Source of the DNA: Porticoccaceae bacterium | GTDB taxonomy: Bacteria > Pseudomonadota > Gammaproteobacteria > Pseudomonadales > Porticoccaceae | NCBI GenBank assembly: GCA_023228865.1 | Contig: JALOAH010000027.1 | Coordinates: forward strand, 1-47,229 | DNA: 47,229 nt | Direction: 5' to 3' | Part shown: positions 18,747 to 27,065 of the stretch, in pieces | Layout: every line of letters starts with the position of its first letter | How positions within the stretch are numbered: position 1 is the stretch's first letter | Program-made: the position numbers and the translations under genes | The notes under the pieces: generated by a model | Seen by the model: the letters and a program-made list of their open reading frames with translations, nothing else | The model's database searches: none | Told to the model about the DNA's origin: nothing

Positions 18747-21047
18747 TCATCGCCCGAAACTGTATCTAACCTCGATACCGTAGGTTCTAGGCACGTTGTA
18801 ATGGGTGCCCAGAAATCCCAGGAAGTCGCGATTATCCTGCCTGTCCAGAGCATATTCTTCGTCCGCAATATTCTTGCCGTAGAATCCTATATCAAAGGGA
18901 CCGCCACCAACCTGGTTCCAGCCGATCTTGGCATCCACAAGCGCGTAGCCTTTCTGGTATATATCATCCGGTGCCCCCAGATTACTATCGGTAAAGGTAA
19001 TTTCGCTTTGGTACGTGTAACCGGCAAAAATGAATATTTCGCCACCGGGATTCACAGGCCAACTGTAATTGACTGACGCATTCACTGTATGTTCGGGTGC
19101 GCGGGCGAATTTGTTTTTCTTGCTGAAAACTTCGGTCCCTTTGTCGTAGCGGGGATCCAGGTAGCCATAGTTGAAGTTGATCTGCAACCTGTCGATCGGC
19201 ATGAAGGCGGTCTCCACCTGCAGGCCCTCAATGGTCGCCTCGGCGGCGTTCGTCGTTCCGATAAAAGGTACCCCGTCGGCATTGATACCACGAGCACTAC
19301 GGTGCATATCGCTGTACTTTGATTGATAGACGGCAATATTGGCGCGAATGGGCATGTTTCCCCAACTCCACTGTCCCTTAAAGCCAATTTCGACATCCTT
19401 GAGTTCTTCCGGAGCGTAGGCCGGCTGGGGGGATCCTGGAGCATTATCATCCCGCACCCCGGGATTGAAGCCCCCCGCATTGAAACCTTTCCTCGCTGTT
19501 ATATAGACAAGCAGATCCTCCGACAACTTATAGTCTACCGCCACGTTGTAAGTCACCGCGTCATAGGAATCGCTCAGTTTGCGGACACAGTTATCTCGGT
19601 CCACATCGGGTGAAGCCACAAGCAGGCAGGTGGTAGGGCCAAAAAAGGTGAACTGAGGGCCGATAGAGGTTGTTGCCAGATCTGCCTCTTCCTCGGTATA
19701 ACGCGCACCCAGTGTCACTGCCAGTTTTTCCGTAAAGGAATGGGTTGCCTGTGCATAGACCGCTTTTGATATCCGATCGCTCAGGTCCGTTGCCGTTGGG
19801 TTGTTATCAAATGAAAAGGGCTGGTCTACCTGATTGAAGAGTGCATAGGAACGGAATGCCTCACTCTCGGCATCTGAGTAGAAAATCCCCATCGTCCAGT
19901 CCAGACGATCACCAAACCCCACCCCCTTCAATTGAAATTCGTGGGTGTAGGTGTCGCTCTCGGGTGTCCCCTGCCGGGCCACCTGGATTGGAAGATCGAG
20001 CGATGTCTGACTCCTGAAATAGTCTGACTCAAAGTATCGGTAGCCGAACAGATAGCGGATCGCCAGGTTGGTGGTGAAGTTGTAGCTGAAAATATTAGTC
20101 AAGCCCCAGGCCTTGCTCTTGTCAAAGGCTCCGCGAGGGTAGCTGTTGGCTATTTTGCGAATACCGAGCCGCTCCTGAAGTTGTCCCAGCGGAATGACCT
20201 GCCTTGCATTGTCATAAAAACACCCCAAGCCATCGAAGCAGCCAAGGCCGTCCTGCACGTCTTCTGTAATCAACAAGGGCCCCTGTTCATCCCGCTCGGA
20301 ATAGTCAATGAGAGTGTAGTTGGATATTTTTTCGCTTGGCTCGTACAGACTGGAAAGTCGAAATGAATGGCGATCCTGGGATTGCATATCGGGTCCCAGC
20401 AGATTTTCAATCACCCCATCACGCCTGAGGGATTTTGCTCCTACCCTGAATTTCAGGCTTTCCGTGGCCGGCAAATTGGCCACAGCGGTGATTCGTTGTT
20501 CGTCGTAATTACCCACGGCCAGATCCACAAAGCCCTCCAGTTCATCCCTAGGTCTCTGGGGAACAAACAGGATGGCTCCGCCGGTGCTGTTGCGCCCAAA
20601 CAGAGTGCCCTGGGGTCCTGAAAGGGCCTGAATCGATGACATATCCCACAGCTGGTCGTCCGTCGTGATGCCTGAGGACGGGATATCGCTAAAATAGGAA
20701 ACCACTCCGGCGCTGATTCCGCGCAGAGAGTAGTTGGTGGTGCCAGGGTCTGTGGTTCCCTGTCCGGTGTGCAGAGAGGGCACAACCCGGATCAGGTCCT
20801 CGCCGGAGCTTATCTGGGCCGCCTGGAGATGGTCGGCGGTGATAACGGTAACCGTGATGGGTACATCCATGGCCCGCTCTTCCGTGCGGCGGGCCACTAC
20901 TGTAATTTCTTCAAGTGACCGGGATGCACTCGCCTGTGCGAAAGCGTTGCCCGCCGGTATGCACATGATGGCGATGGAAATGGCCACGGCCAGTTTTCTG
21001 TTGTATGAATATGCGTGACAGTTCTTATCTCTATTTATCGTTTTCAT
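18747..21047 (-). CDS. TonB-dependent outer-membrane receptor (divergent type)
   Basis: 766 residues: signal peptide ending GNAFAQ, TonB box SLEEITVVARR, plug with LSGPQGTLFGRNSTGGA, and a barrel ending VRYSFGR. AGGAG lies eight bases before the start. It belongs to the same broad TonB receptor class as the two 745-residue receptors but is clearly more distant from them, so it probably binds a different ligand. It follows cassette B by 125 bases and precedes the HiPIP gene. Receptors of this subtype are common next to catabolic genes for aromatic, sterol or terpenoid compounds in marine bacteria; that association is general and not proof here. Confidence 0.95.
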   Translation of the reverse strand: MKTINRDKNCHAYSYNRKLAVAISIAIMCIPAGNAFAQASASRSLEEITVVARRTEERAMDVPITVTVITADHLQAAQISSGEDLIRVVPSLHTGQGTTDPGTTNYSLRGISAGVVSYFSDIPSSGITTDDQLWDMSSIQALSGPQGTLFGRNSTGGAILFVPQRPRDELEGFVDLAVGNYDEQRITAVANLPATESLKFRVGAKSLRRDGVIENLLGPDMQSQDRHSFRLSSLYEPSEKISNYTLIDYSERDEQGPLLITEDVQDGLGCFDGLGCFYDNARQVIPLGQLQERLGIRKIANSYPRGAFDKSKAWGLTNIFSYNFTTNLAIRYLFGYRYFESDYFRSQTSLDLPIQVARQGTPESDTYTHEFQLKGVGFGDRLDWTMGIFYSDAESEAFRSYALFNQVDQPFSFDNNPTATDLSDRISKAVYAQATHSFTEKLAVTLGARYTEEEADLATTSIGPQFTFFGPTTCLLVASPDVDRDNCVRKLSDSYDAVTYNVAVDYKLSEDLLVYITARKGFNAGGFNPGVRDDNAPGSPQPAYAPEELKDVEIGFKGQWSWGNMPIRANIAVYQSKYSDMHRSARGINADGVPFIGTTNAAEATIEGLQVETAFMPIDRLQINFNYGYLDPRYDKGTEVFSKKNKFARAPEHTVNASVNYSWPVNPGGEIFIFAGYTYQSEITFTDSNLGAPDDIYQKGYALVDAKIGWNQVGGGPFDIGFYGKNIADEEYALDRQDNRDFLGFLGTHYNVPRTYGIEVRYSFGR

Positions 21048-21172
21048 TGAGCTCTCCTGAAGAATTATTATTTTGCGATAGGGCGTGCCGCCTATAATGA
21101 GATCCCCGCGCCGAAATCCGTTTCACCCCCTGGCCGACGCCCATCCCGCGAGCCATGAACTGGCTCGCCGAG

Positions 21173-22402
21173 CTATCTTTTCAGCATCCAGAATCCCCAA
21201 TCCACCAGATGACTGACTTTGTCGCCGACAATATCACCCGGAACCTTGTCGTGAGCGTAGGTAAATACCGGCCTCCCGTGGTAAGCCCATACCATAAGAG
21301 GTTCGATGTCGCCATCCTCCCGGGCAAAAAGCCGTTCGCCGGTCGGGTCGACCGGGACAATAGTCCATACATTACCCACTTGCTTGGCGCCGCTCGAGGC
21401 CACTACCGGTCTCCAGGTGGCCATGCAGACGTCAGGGCTGCCACAGATACTAAGCCGATAAGCTTCGGGAGCCCCCGGCCTGTCGCAAGGCAAATGATCC
21501 GGCGCTTCGTCAGAGCAGTAGAAGGCGTAAACAGTCATACCGTTGCGGTCGGCAAAAGCTTCACCATCACCGGACATCTGCACGGTGATATCCTCCGGTG
21601 GCTCCTGTCGTGGATATAGGATCACGGGATCCCAGCCCTCCTCATCCTGTCCGTTCACCTCCCCCGGCGCCAGATCCCCGGCGTAGGTGTAGAGGCGGTT
21701 CCCCTCGTGAGCCCACTGCCGGCTGCCATCGCTGCGCATCGCGAACGAAAGCCGCTTGTCTTCTTTGTCCAGTACCACAGCCACCGGCACATTAAAGGGC
21801 CGCCAGACTTTTTCGCACTCGCGATCGCACTGCTCGTCGGTGCTGTACAAGGTATAACCACCGGTGTTGGTCAGCGTAAACCCGGCACTGGTAAGGCGAC
21901 CATCCATGCCCACCGGCAAGCCTCGTGGCACAAATAAAGGCGTGCGGCCGAGAAATGTGCCGCGCTCGGTAAGCTGTGCAGGTATCTGGTCATAGGAAGA
22001 TAGATAAACAGGCTGGCCTTTGTAGGCCCATTGGACCGAGCCGTCATGGCGCGTTATCACCCGCCAGTGCCCGACACTCTCAGTGACATCCTCCGACGCC
22101 GGCCTGAAAGGCGGCCACGCTTGTTCGCATGTCGGCCGCGTTTCCGGGTCTGGTAGTATATTCACCGCTTGGCCCCGCCCCAGTACCCTTTCGTAGCGAT
22201 CGGCATTGCATTTCGATATGTTAGCCCTGTCATCGTAGCGGGAGGTATAGAGGGTAAATCCCGCCTCGTTGACGAAAAGCGGGCCCATTTCATCAGTCAT
22301 GGCAATACCGACGTTTGATGGCCGCGGTTCCCCCCCCGCATGGGCCAATGAAATCGAGCACCATGCCAATAGTAAACTCAGGCCGGCGACAAGCTTACCC
22401 AT
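21173..22402 (-). CDS. Three-module Lipoprotein_15 protein, cassette B
   Basis: 409 residues from 22402, where GGAAG lies eight bases upstream and a clean signal peptide (GKLVAGLSLLLAWCSISLAHA) begins; the longer frame adds 23 unlikely residues. Three PF03640-type modules are visible: GFTLYTSRYD with CEQAWPPF and DGSVQWAYKGQPVYL; GYTLYSTDEQCDRECEKVWRPF with GSRQWAHEGNRLYTYAGD; and GMTVYAFYCSD with WRPV and VWAYHGRPVFTYAHDKVPGD. The same order and spacing occur in the cassette A homologue. No lipobox is seen, so it should be a soluble periplasmic protein. It starts 77 bases after the DUF1552 stop. Confidence 0.82.
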   Translation of the reverse strand: MGKLVAGLSLLLAWCSISLAHAGGEPRPSNVGIAMTDEMGPLFVNEAGFTLYTSRYDDRANISKCNADRYERVLGRGQAVNILPDPETRPTCEQAWPPFRPASEDVTESVGHWRVITRHDGSVQWAYKGQPVYLSSYDQIPAQLTERGTFLGRTPLFVPRGLPVGMDGRLTSAGFTLTNTGGYTLYSTDEQCDRECEKVWRPFNVPVAVVLDKEDKRLSFAMRSDGSRQWAHEGNRLYTYAGDLAPGEVNGQDEEGWDPVILYPRQEPPEDITVQMSGDGEAFADRNGMTVYAFYCSDEAPDHLPCDRPGAPEAYRLSICGSPDVCMATWRPVVASSGAKQVGNVWTIVPVDPTGERLFAREDGDIEPLMVWAYHGRPVFTYAHDKVPGDIVGDKVSHLVDWGFWMLKR

Positions 22403-22479
22403 TACAATAGCTTCCGAAAGAAACCATCTATAAGGAATACCGACCGTTAAACTGGAGCGCGACGCTATCACTGTTCACC

Positions 22480-23823
22480 TCACGCAATGATTTCTGAGAT
22501 ATCGGTCGTGGCGCGGTTGGCGCCGCTACCCCAAGCGTCGATCTCGATATCCATGATTCGCTGCAGGGTAAACGGCAACCTTGTGCCAGGAGACAGCTTG
22601 CCATCCACGTGGATACCTGTTTTGAGTTTCCCGCCGGCGGAGCCAGCGGTAAACATCGGAATTCCCTCCAGGGAATGCACTTTGGCGAAGCTTTGGTCTG
22701 AGTGCGCGTACACTACGGAATTGTCCAGCAGAGTACCGTCTCCCTCGGGGAAGCTTGCCAGCTGTTCCACAAAATAGGCCCAGGCTTCCATCGATTTCCG
22801 GGTGTACCAATGAACGAGGGGCTGATAACCGAGTTTAGGGTCAAGTAATTCTTCATGGGTTTCGGTATGGTGGGATTTTTCATGGCCCTGCTTGACTGTC
22901 GCTGCAAATGAATTGGAATAGGTCATGTTAAATACCCGGGTCTGGTCACAGGCGATGGCCATCAGCAGGATCTGCGTCATCAGCTTGTGGCGATCCGCCA
23001 CCAAATCCGCATCCAGGCCCAGAGGAAATTCATCAGTGATTGCCCCTGGAGCCTGGCAGGCAGGCCGGGGGTCCGGTTTTTCAAGAAAGTAGGCCAGTTG
23101 GTTTTCCATCTCACGCAGTCCGGAAAAGTACTGGTCGAGCCTGATCCTGTCGTCGTTACCCAGCACCCGCTTCAATCCGGCGCTTTGCTCCATCACACTG
23201 GACAGCACGCTTTTTTCCGCCATCAATTTCGGATTGGGGGTAAAGGTAGGGGAATTGGGGTCTTGAAACTGTGGACCGAAAATCCGCCGGTAAAAGTCTG
23301 CTGGTGATGTTTCAGGCACGTTAAAGGCGTTTCTTCCCCGAAAGCTGTGGGTGTCGCGCCCGTCACCTGTGGCATTGACATCAATCTGACGATAGGGCGT
23401 TGCTCGGCCAATGGCATCGGCCATCAATACATCCACGCTGGGGCCCACAAGATCCTGCCGATCGCTGGGGGCTGTGCCGTTACGCAGCACCACCCACCCT
23501 GTGTAGTGGCACAGATTGGGACGGCCATCGGTGGTGGTATTGAAGTTGGTAAAAATATTGATATGCTGGCGAACAGACTTCAGCGCTTCGATTTCGATGG
23601 GGAGGTCATAATCAGCGCCCACCTTCGTCGGTACAAAAACATGTTTATTCATGCCGAGGCCCCAGAACCAGGTCCCAAACCGACGTGGTAATGGCAAGCC
23701 TGAAGCCTGTGCTGTGCCATTGCTGTTGAGAAAGATTTCCAGAAACGGGAGACCGACAGTGACAGCCGAGCCAGCCATCATTCCTCTAAGAAATCTTCTT
23801 CGCGAAATATCTTTTCTGGACAT
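22480..23823 (-). CDS. Tat-exported HXXSHH (DUF1552) protein, cassette B, motif intact
   Basis: 447 residues, collinear without gaps with the cassette A copy and about two-thirds identical by eye. The signal SRRRFLRGMMAGSAVTVGLPFLE is nearly unchanged. The naming motif is intact: HEKSHH at 314-319, followed by a further His in TETHEE. NLCHYTGW at 103-110 and DNSVVYAHSDQ near the C-terminus are also shared. Clustered His, Asp and Ser suggest a metal site, but no activity is established for the family. It lies 35 bases after the DUF1592 gene; the two probably form one exported unit. Confidence 0.9.
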   Translation of the reverse strand: MSRKDISRRRFLRGMMAGSAVTVGLPFLEIFLNSNGTAQASGLPLPRRFGTWFWGLGMNKHVFVPTKVGADYDLPIEIEALKSVRQHINIFTNFNTTTDGRPNLCHYTGWVVLRNGTAPSDRQDLVGPSVDVLMADAIGRATPYRQIDVNATGDGRDTHSFRGRNAFNVPETSPADFYRRIFGPQFQDPNSPTFTPNPKLMAEKSVLSSVMEQSAGLKRVLGNDDRIRLDQYFSGLREMENQLAYFLEKPDPRPACQAPGAITDEFPLGLDADLVADRHKLMTQILLMAIACDQTRVFNMTYSNSFAATVKQGHEKSHHTETHEELLDPKLGYQPLVHWYTRKSMEAWAYFVEQLASFPEGDGTLLDNSVVYAHSDQSFAKVHSLEGIPMFTAGSAGGKLKTGIHVDGKLSPGTRLPFTLQRIMDIEIDAWGSGANRATTDISEIIA

Positions 23824-23858
23824 GTCAAACCCCCGATGCTGACTGATTCAAGATGATT

Positions 23859-25535
23859 TCAGTGAACGGATGCAACCTCATCCGGCGCGGTTTCCGCTTC
23901 AAGTGACACCGCGAAAAATGCTTTATCAAGAACGATCGTTTTCATCAAATCCGGGACACGGTAGCCAGCGTATGAAAATTGTTTTTCCAGTCGTTCAATC
24001 ACCACCGTATCTTCTATTTCCGTTGGCCGGTTGATTCCGTAAGCAAACAGCCTTTCCACCAGGCAGGCGGTTGTGGCCGGGTTATCCCTCATCGCTTCCC
24101 CCAGGCTGGCAGGATCACTGAAGGCAATGCCATCCAGCTCACCACTGGCATCGATCACTGCGCCATTTTCGGTAAGGCGGAACTGACCTGCTCCATCGAA
24201 ATTTTCAAGGCCCAGACCAATGGGATCTGTAATCATGTGGCAGTTTGCACAGGCGGGATCACTGCTGTGCCGCACCAGTCGCTGGCGTGCCGTTTTAAAG
24301 TCTCCGGCGGGATCTTCGAAATTGGAAAAGTCCACATTAGGGGGAGGCAGGGGAACGGGTTGACACAACAGTGTCTCGCGTACGCCCTCCCCCCTGATGG
24401 TCGGTGAACTCCTCCCGGGGTGGGAATGCATCGACAGGAACCCGACCTGTGTCAGTAGCCCGGTGCGACCGCTGTCCTCGGCAAATTCATAGGGGACGAA
24501 TTCCCGAGAAGGATTTATCGGAATCCTGTAGATGGCTGCCAAAGCATTGCTCATGTAGGTCATCCGGGTGGTAAACAGCTCCCGATAATCGGCCCTTCTG
24601 TCTACCAGGTGAGACGTGATCATCTGTAGCATTTGCTCGGCGGCGTCCCGGGACACTCCCGGACCGTAAGAGGGGTAGATAACCATATCCTTGGCCAGAT
24701 TCTCGAATTCATCAAAATGGAGCATATCGGCAAAGAACCCTCTGATAGATAGATCTATCTTCGGGGACCCCAGCATTCTTTCCACCGATTCATTCAGGCC
24801 TTCACTGGTATGAAGATCACCGCGCTCCGCAGCCTGGAGCAGAAGTTCATCGGGAGGGCTGTTCCACAGAAAGAAGCTCAGACGACTGGCTTTCGAGTAG
24901 GCATCGAGACGGTATTCACCGGGTTTCTCCGGATCCGCTTCGACGCTGTCCCAGATAAAAACAAATTCAGGAGCAGCTAACATTGCCGCCAATACATAAG
25001 ATAGTCCTTCGTAAAAATTCTCGAGATTTTTGGCAGCCTGGTCTGCCGCCGCTACGTACGCAGTGACCTCAGCTTCGGTAAGAGGCCGGCGATAAAGATG
25101 CCGCCCTATGGAACTGATAAAGGCTTTGGCACAGACCGCATCCACCACCACTCCGTCCGCCGGGACACAGGGCATAAAATAATCGCGACGGGCCGGGGCC
25201 AATACCTGGTTGGCGACTGATTGCCCGTAACGATAGAAACGTTCTACCAGTACCGGTGTAATGGCGGTATTGGCATTGCCCAGGGAAAGCAGGCCCTCCG
25301 TACGATTAATCGGCGGGAACTGCCGCGGTACTTCAATATCTTCGCCGAACAAAGCAACAATGGTGTTGGCATACTGCGGCTGACTGATCAGCTTCACAGT
25401 GGGAGGACCAGCATGCACCGGAGCTTCCCTGTCGAGGTAGAACAGGGACACAGCGCCTGCTACGACAGCCGCGACGACAACAGCAATAGCGGTCAGCTTT
25501 CCGGAAATGCCGGATTTGCCTTTACTGCTTGGCAT
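23859..25535 (-). CDS. Membrane-anchored DUF1592-family protein with one CxxCH, cassette B
   Basis: 558 residues, exactly the length of the cassette A copy. One N-terminal membrane segment (about 13-33) precedes the DUF1587, DUF1595, DUF1592, DUF1588 and DUF1585 series: SQPQYANTIVALFGED, CAKAFISSIGRHLYRRPL, RLSFFLWNSPPDELLLQAA, RSSPTIRG, CANCH (about 429-433) and LENFDGAGQFR. Heme c attachment at CANCH would require the cytochrome c maturation system, not in this window. Its start overlaps the end of the upstream unknown gene by 14 bases, so translation is probably coupled; in cassette A the same junction is two bases apart. The domain series is typical of Planctomycetes and uncommon in Gammaproteobacteria as far as I know. 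Confidence 0.9.
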   Translation of the reverse strand: MPSSKGKSGISGKLTAIAVVVAAVVAGAVSLFYLDREAPVHAGPPTVKLISQPQYANTIVALFGEDIEVPRQFPPINRTEGLLSLGNANTAITPVLVERFYRYGQSVANQVLAPARRDYFMPCVPADGVVVDAVCAKAFISSIGRHLYRRPLTEAEVTAYVAAADQAAKNLENFYEGLSYVLAAMLAAPEFVFIWDSVEADPEKPGEYRLDAYSKASRLSFFLWNSPPDELLLQAAERGDLHTSEGLNESVERMLGSPKIDLSIRGFFADMLHFDEFENLAKDMVIYPSYGPGVSRDAAEQMLQMITSHLVDRRADYRELFTTRMTYMSNALAAIYRIPINPSREFVPYEFAEDSGRTGLLTQVGFLSMHSHPGRSSPTIRGEGVRETLLCQPVPLPPPNVDFSNFEDPAGDFKTARQRLVRHSSDPACANCHMITDPIGLGLENFDGAGQFRLTENGAVIDASGELDGIAFSDPASLGEAMRDNPATTACLVERLFAYGINRPTEIEDTVVIERLEKQFSYAGYRVPDLMKTIVLDKAFFAVSLEAETAPDEVASVH

Positions 25536-26661
25536 TTCTTGCTCCCCGATCTGTCATTAGTGCAGGTTTTGTGCGATCACTTTCATCTTCGCTGTGAACC
25601 ACAAAACTGCGGACAAACTCCAGTCTGTAGGCGCCGGAAATCGCGGTATTAACGCCGTTTTCATCGGGGTATTCATCGGCGAATCGCTTCAGACCCGAAT
25701 AGGTTGCGGGACCACTCCAGCCGGTGACATCCGCATTGAAATGCGCACCCCAGATCTTGGTGAAATTCAACCACCATCGCTCCACGTCGTAATATCCGCC
25801 GAGATAGCCCTCGGCACCATCGCCAGTCAGTTTTAGCTGGAAGCGCGCATCTCTCATGCTGAAATCCTGCAGAATATTGAAGGGCCCATAGACGGGAACC
25901 GTGATGTCCACCGGTTCCGTGTACAAGGTGCCATCCACCAGCTTGCCCCGCATTTTGTGTATGTAGCGCTGTCCTTCACGGTAATCGATACGCTGGCTTC
26001 TGAAAGGGATCAGGTTGTTATCAGGTCCCACTTCTATTCCGTCGAGGGCGCGGTACATCATCACCGTGACATCCAGGTCATTGTGAACATCATCCACATC
26101 GGAGATTTCAATCAACATGCGCATTTTGTGGGAAGCCCTGACCTCAGTCCTGAAGCTTCCGTCGATGGTGCCACCGTTACGCCAGCCGGGGATACACCCA
26201 ATGACCCGGTACAGCTCGTTATCAATCCCGTTCTCGCCATCCGGGCTGGAGAAATCGTTGTCGTCGACGCGCCCATCGAGGTTGATCCCCAGGCCAATCG
26301 CTCCCTTCACATCCCTGAGAGGTAGGGGATCCTCGATTACAGTAGGATGAAAAAATACATTTTCTCCGTTCGGTCCGCGGTTGGTGTAATAGACGTACTT
26401 CCTCAGTACCGACTCCCGTTCTGCCTCGGTGGGAAACTGGGCTTCGAAGTTGTCATTCTGGGTGAAATGGAACCCGTCCGGGCACTCCTCCTTACCATCT
26501 TCAGTCTGGTAGATGGCATGGTTGAGATAGCCGAGCACAAGGCCAATACGCCCCTCTACCGGCTCTGCAATGTCAGCCCAAGCGCCGAATGACAGTGATT
26601 GGGCGGCCAACAGCACCAGCACGGGGGGCCCTTTCCTGAAAACTCTTGGGCAGGTATTCAT
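25522..26661 (-). CDS. Exported protein of unknown family, first gene of cassette B
   Basis: 379 residues with a signal peptide ending SFGAWA before DIAEP. AAGGA lies eight bases before the start. It matches the cassette A protein through LVLGYLNHAIYQT, EECPDGFHFTQNDNFEAQFPT, YYTNRGPNGENVFFHPTVI, GIDNELYRVIGCIPGWR, VTVMMYR, LIPFRSQR and GWSGPATYSGLKR. The two conserved cysteines (ECP, GCIPG) and the acidic SPDGENGIDN stretch are candidates for a disulfide and a Ca-type site respectively; both are guesses. No known domain is recognised. The shorter and cleaner N-terminus here supports the later start used for the cassette A copy. Confidence 0.85.
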   Translation of the reverse strand: MNTCPRVFRKGPPVLVLLAAQSLSFGAWADIAEPVEGRIGLVLGYLNHAIYQTEDGKEECPDGFHFTQNDNFEAQFPTEAERESVLRKYVYYTNRGPNGENVFFHPTVIEDPLPLRDVKGAIGLGINLDGRVDDNDFSSPDGENGIDNELYRVIGCIPGWRNGGTIDGSFRTEVRASHKMRMLIEISDVDDVHNDLDVTVMMYRALDGIEVGPDNNLIPFRSQRIDYREGQRYIHKMRGKLVDGTLYTEPVDITVPVYGPFNILQDFSMRDARFQLKLTGDGAEGYLGGYYDVERWWLNFTKIWGAHFNADVTGWSGPATYSGLKRFADEYPDENGVNTAISGAYRLEFVRSFVVHSEDESDRTKPALMTDRGARNAKQ

Positions 26662-27065
26662 GCGATCAATCCTTACACTGTGCCTGATTCCGGATATTGC
26701 ATCCCATCAGTTTATTGTTATTCGACCAGGCGGCATTAACGACTGGACAACAAAGACGATGCCCACGCGTCAATCGAGCCGGTTGAAAGCCAGGCGTTAT
26801 CCCCTATGGTACAGGTACCCTCTCGCATTCTGGTACGCTTGAATGTCTTCATTAAATCGATATCCACTGGATATGACTATGGACAATTTTCAGGATCGTC
26901 TGTACTTTTTTATAATCGAAGGACGTCAGTTGGTATTGCCGCCGGGTATACGGTAGTTGACGATGGGCCAGACCCGCTTGCGCACGCAGTGTTGTTGCGG
27001 AGGGCTGACCCGAAAAGCAGCAGTGGGATGCATCGTCCCCGAGGTTTCGAGCCAGAGTTCGAGGA
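26662..27065. other. Upstream region of the cassette B operon
   Basis: These 404 bases lie between the AraC-type regulator and cassette B and should hold the promoter of the longest operon here. GGTAC occurs three times on the plus strand (26808-26812, 26814-26818, 26832-26836), a candidate protein-binding cluster about 150 bases before the gene start. A TTGACG lies on the minus strand near 26771, but no convincing -10 follows at normal spacing. No gene is supported. Confidence 0.35.
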
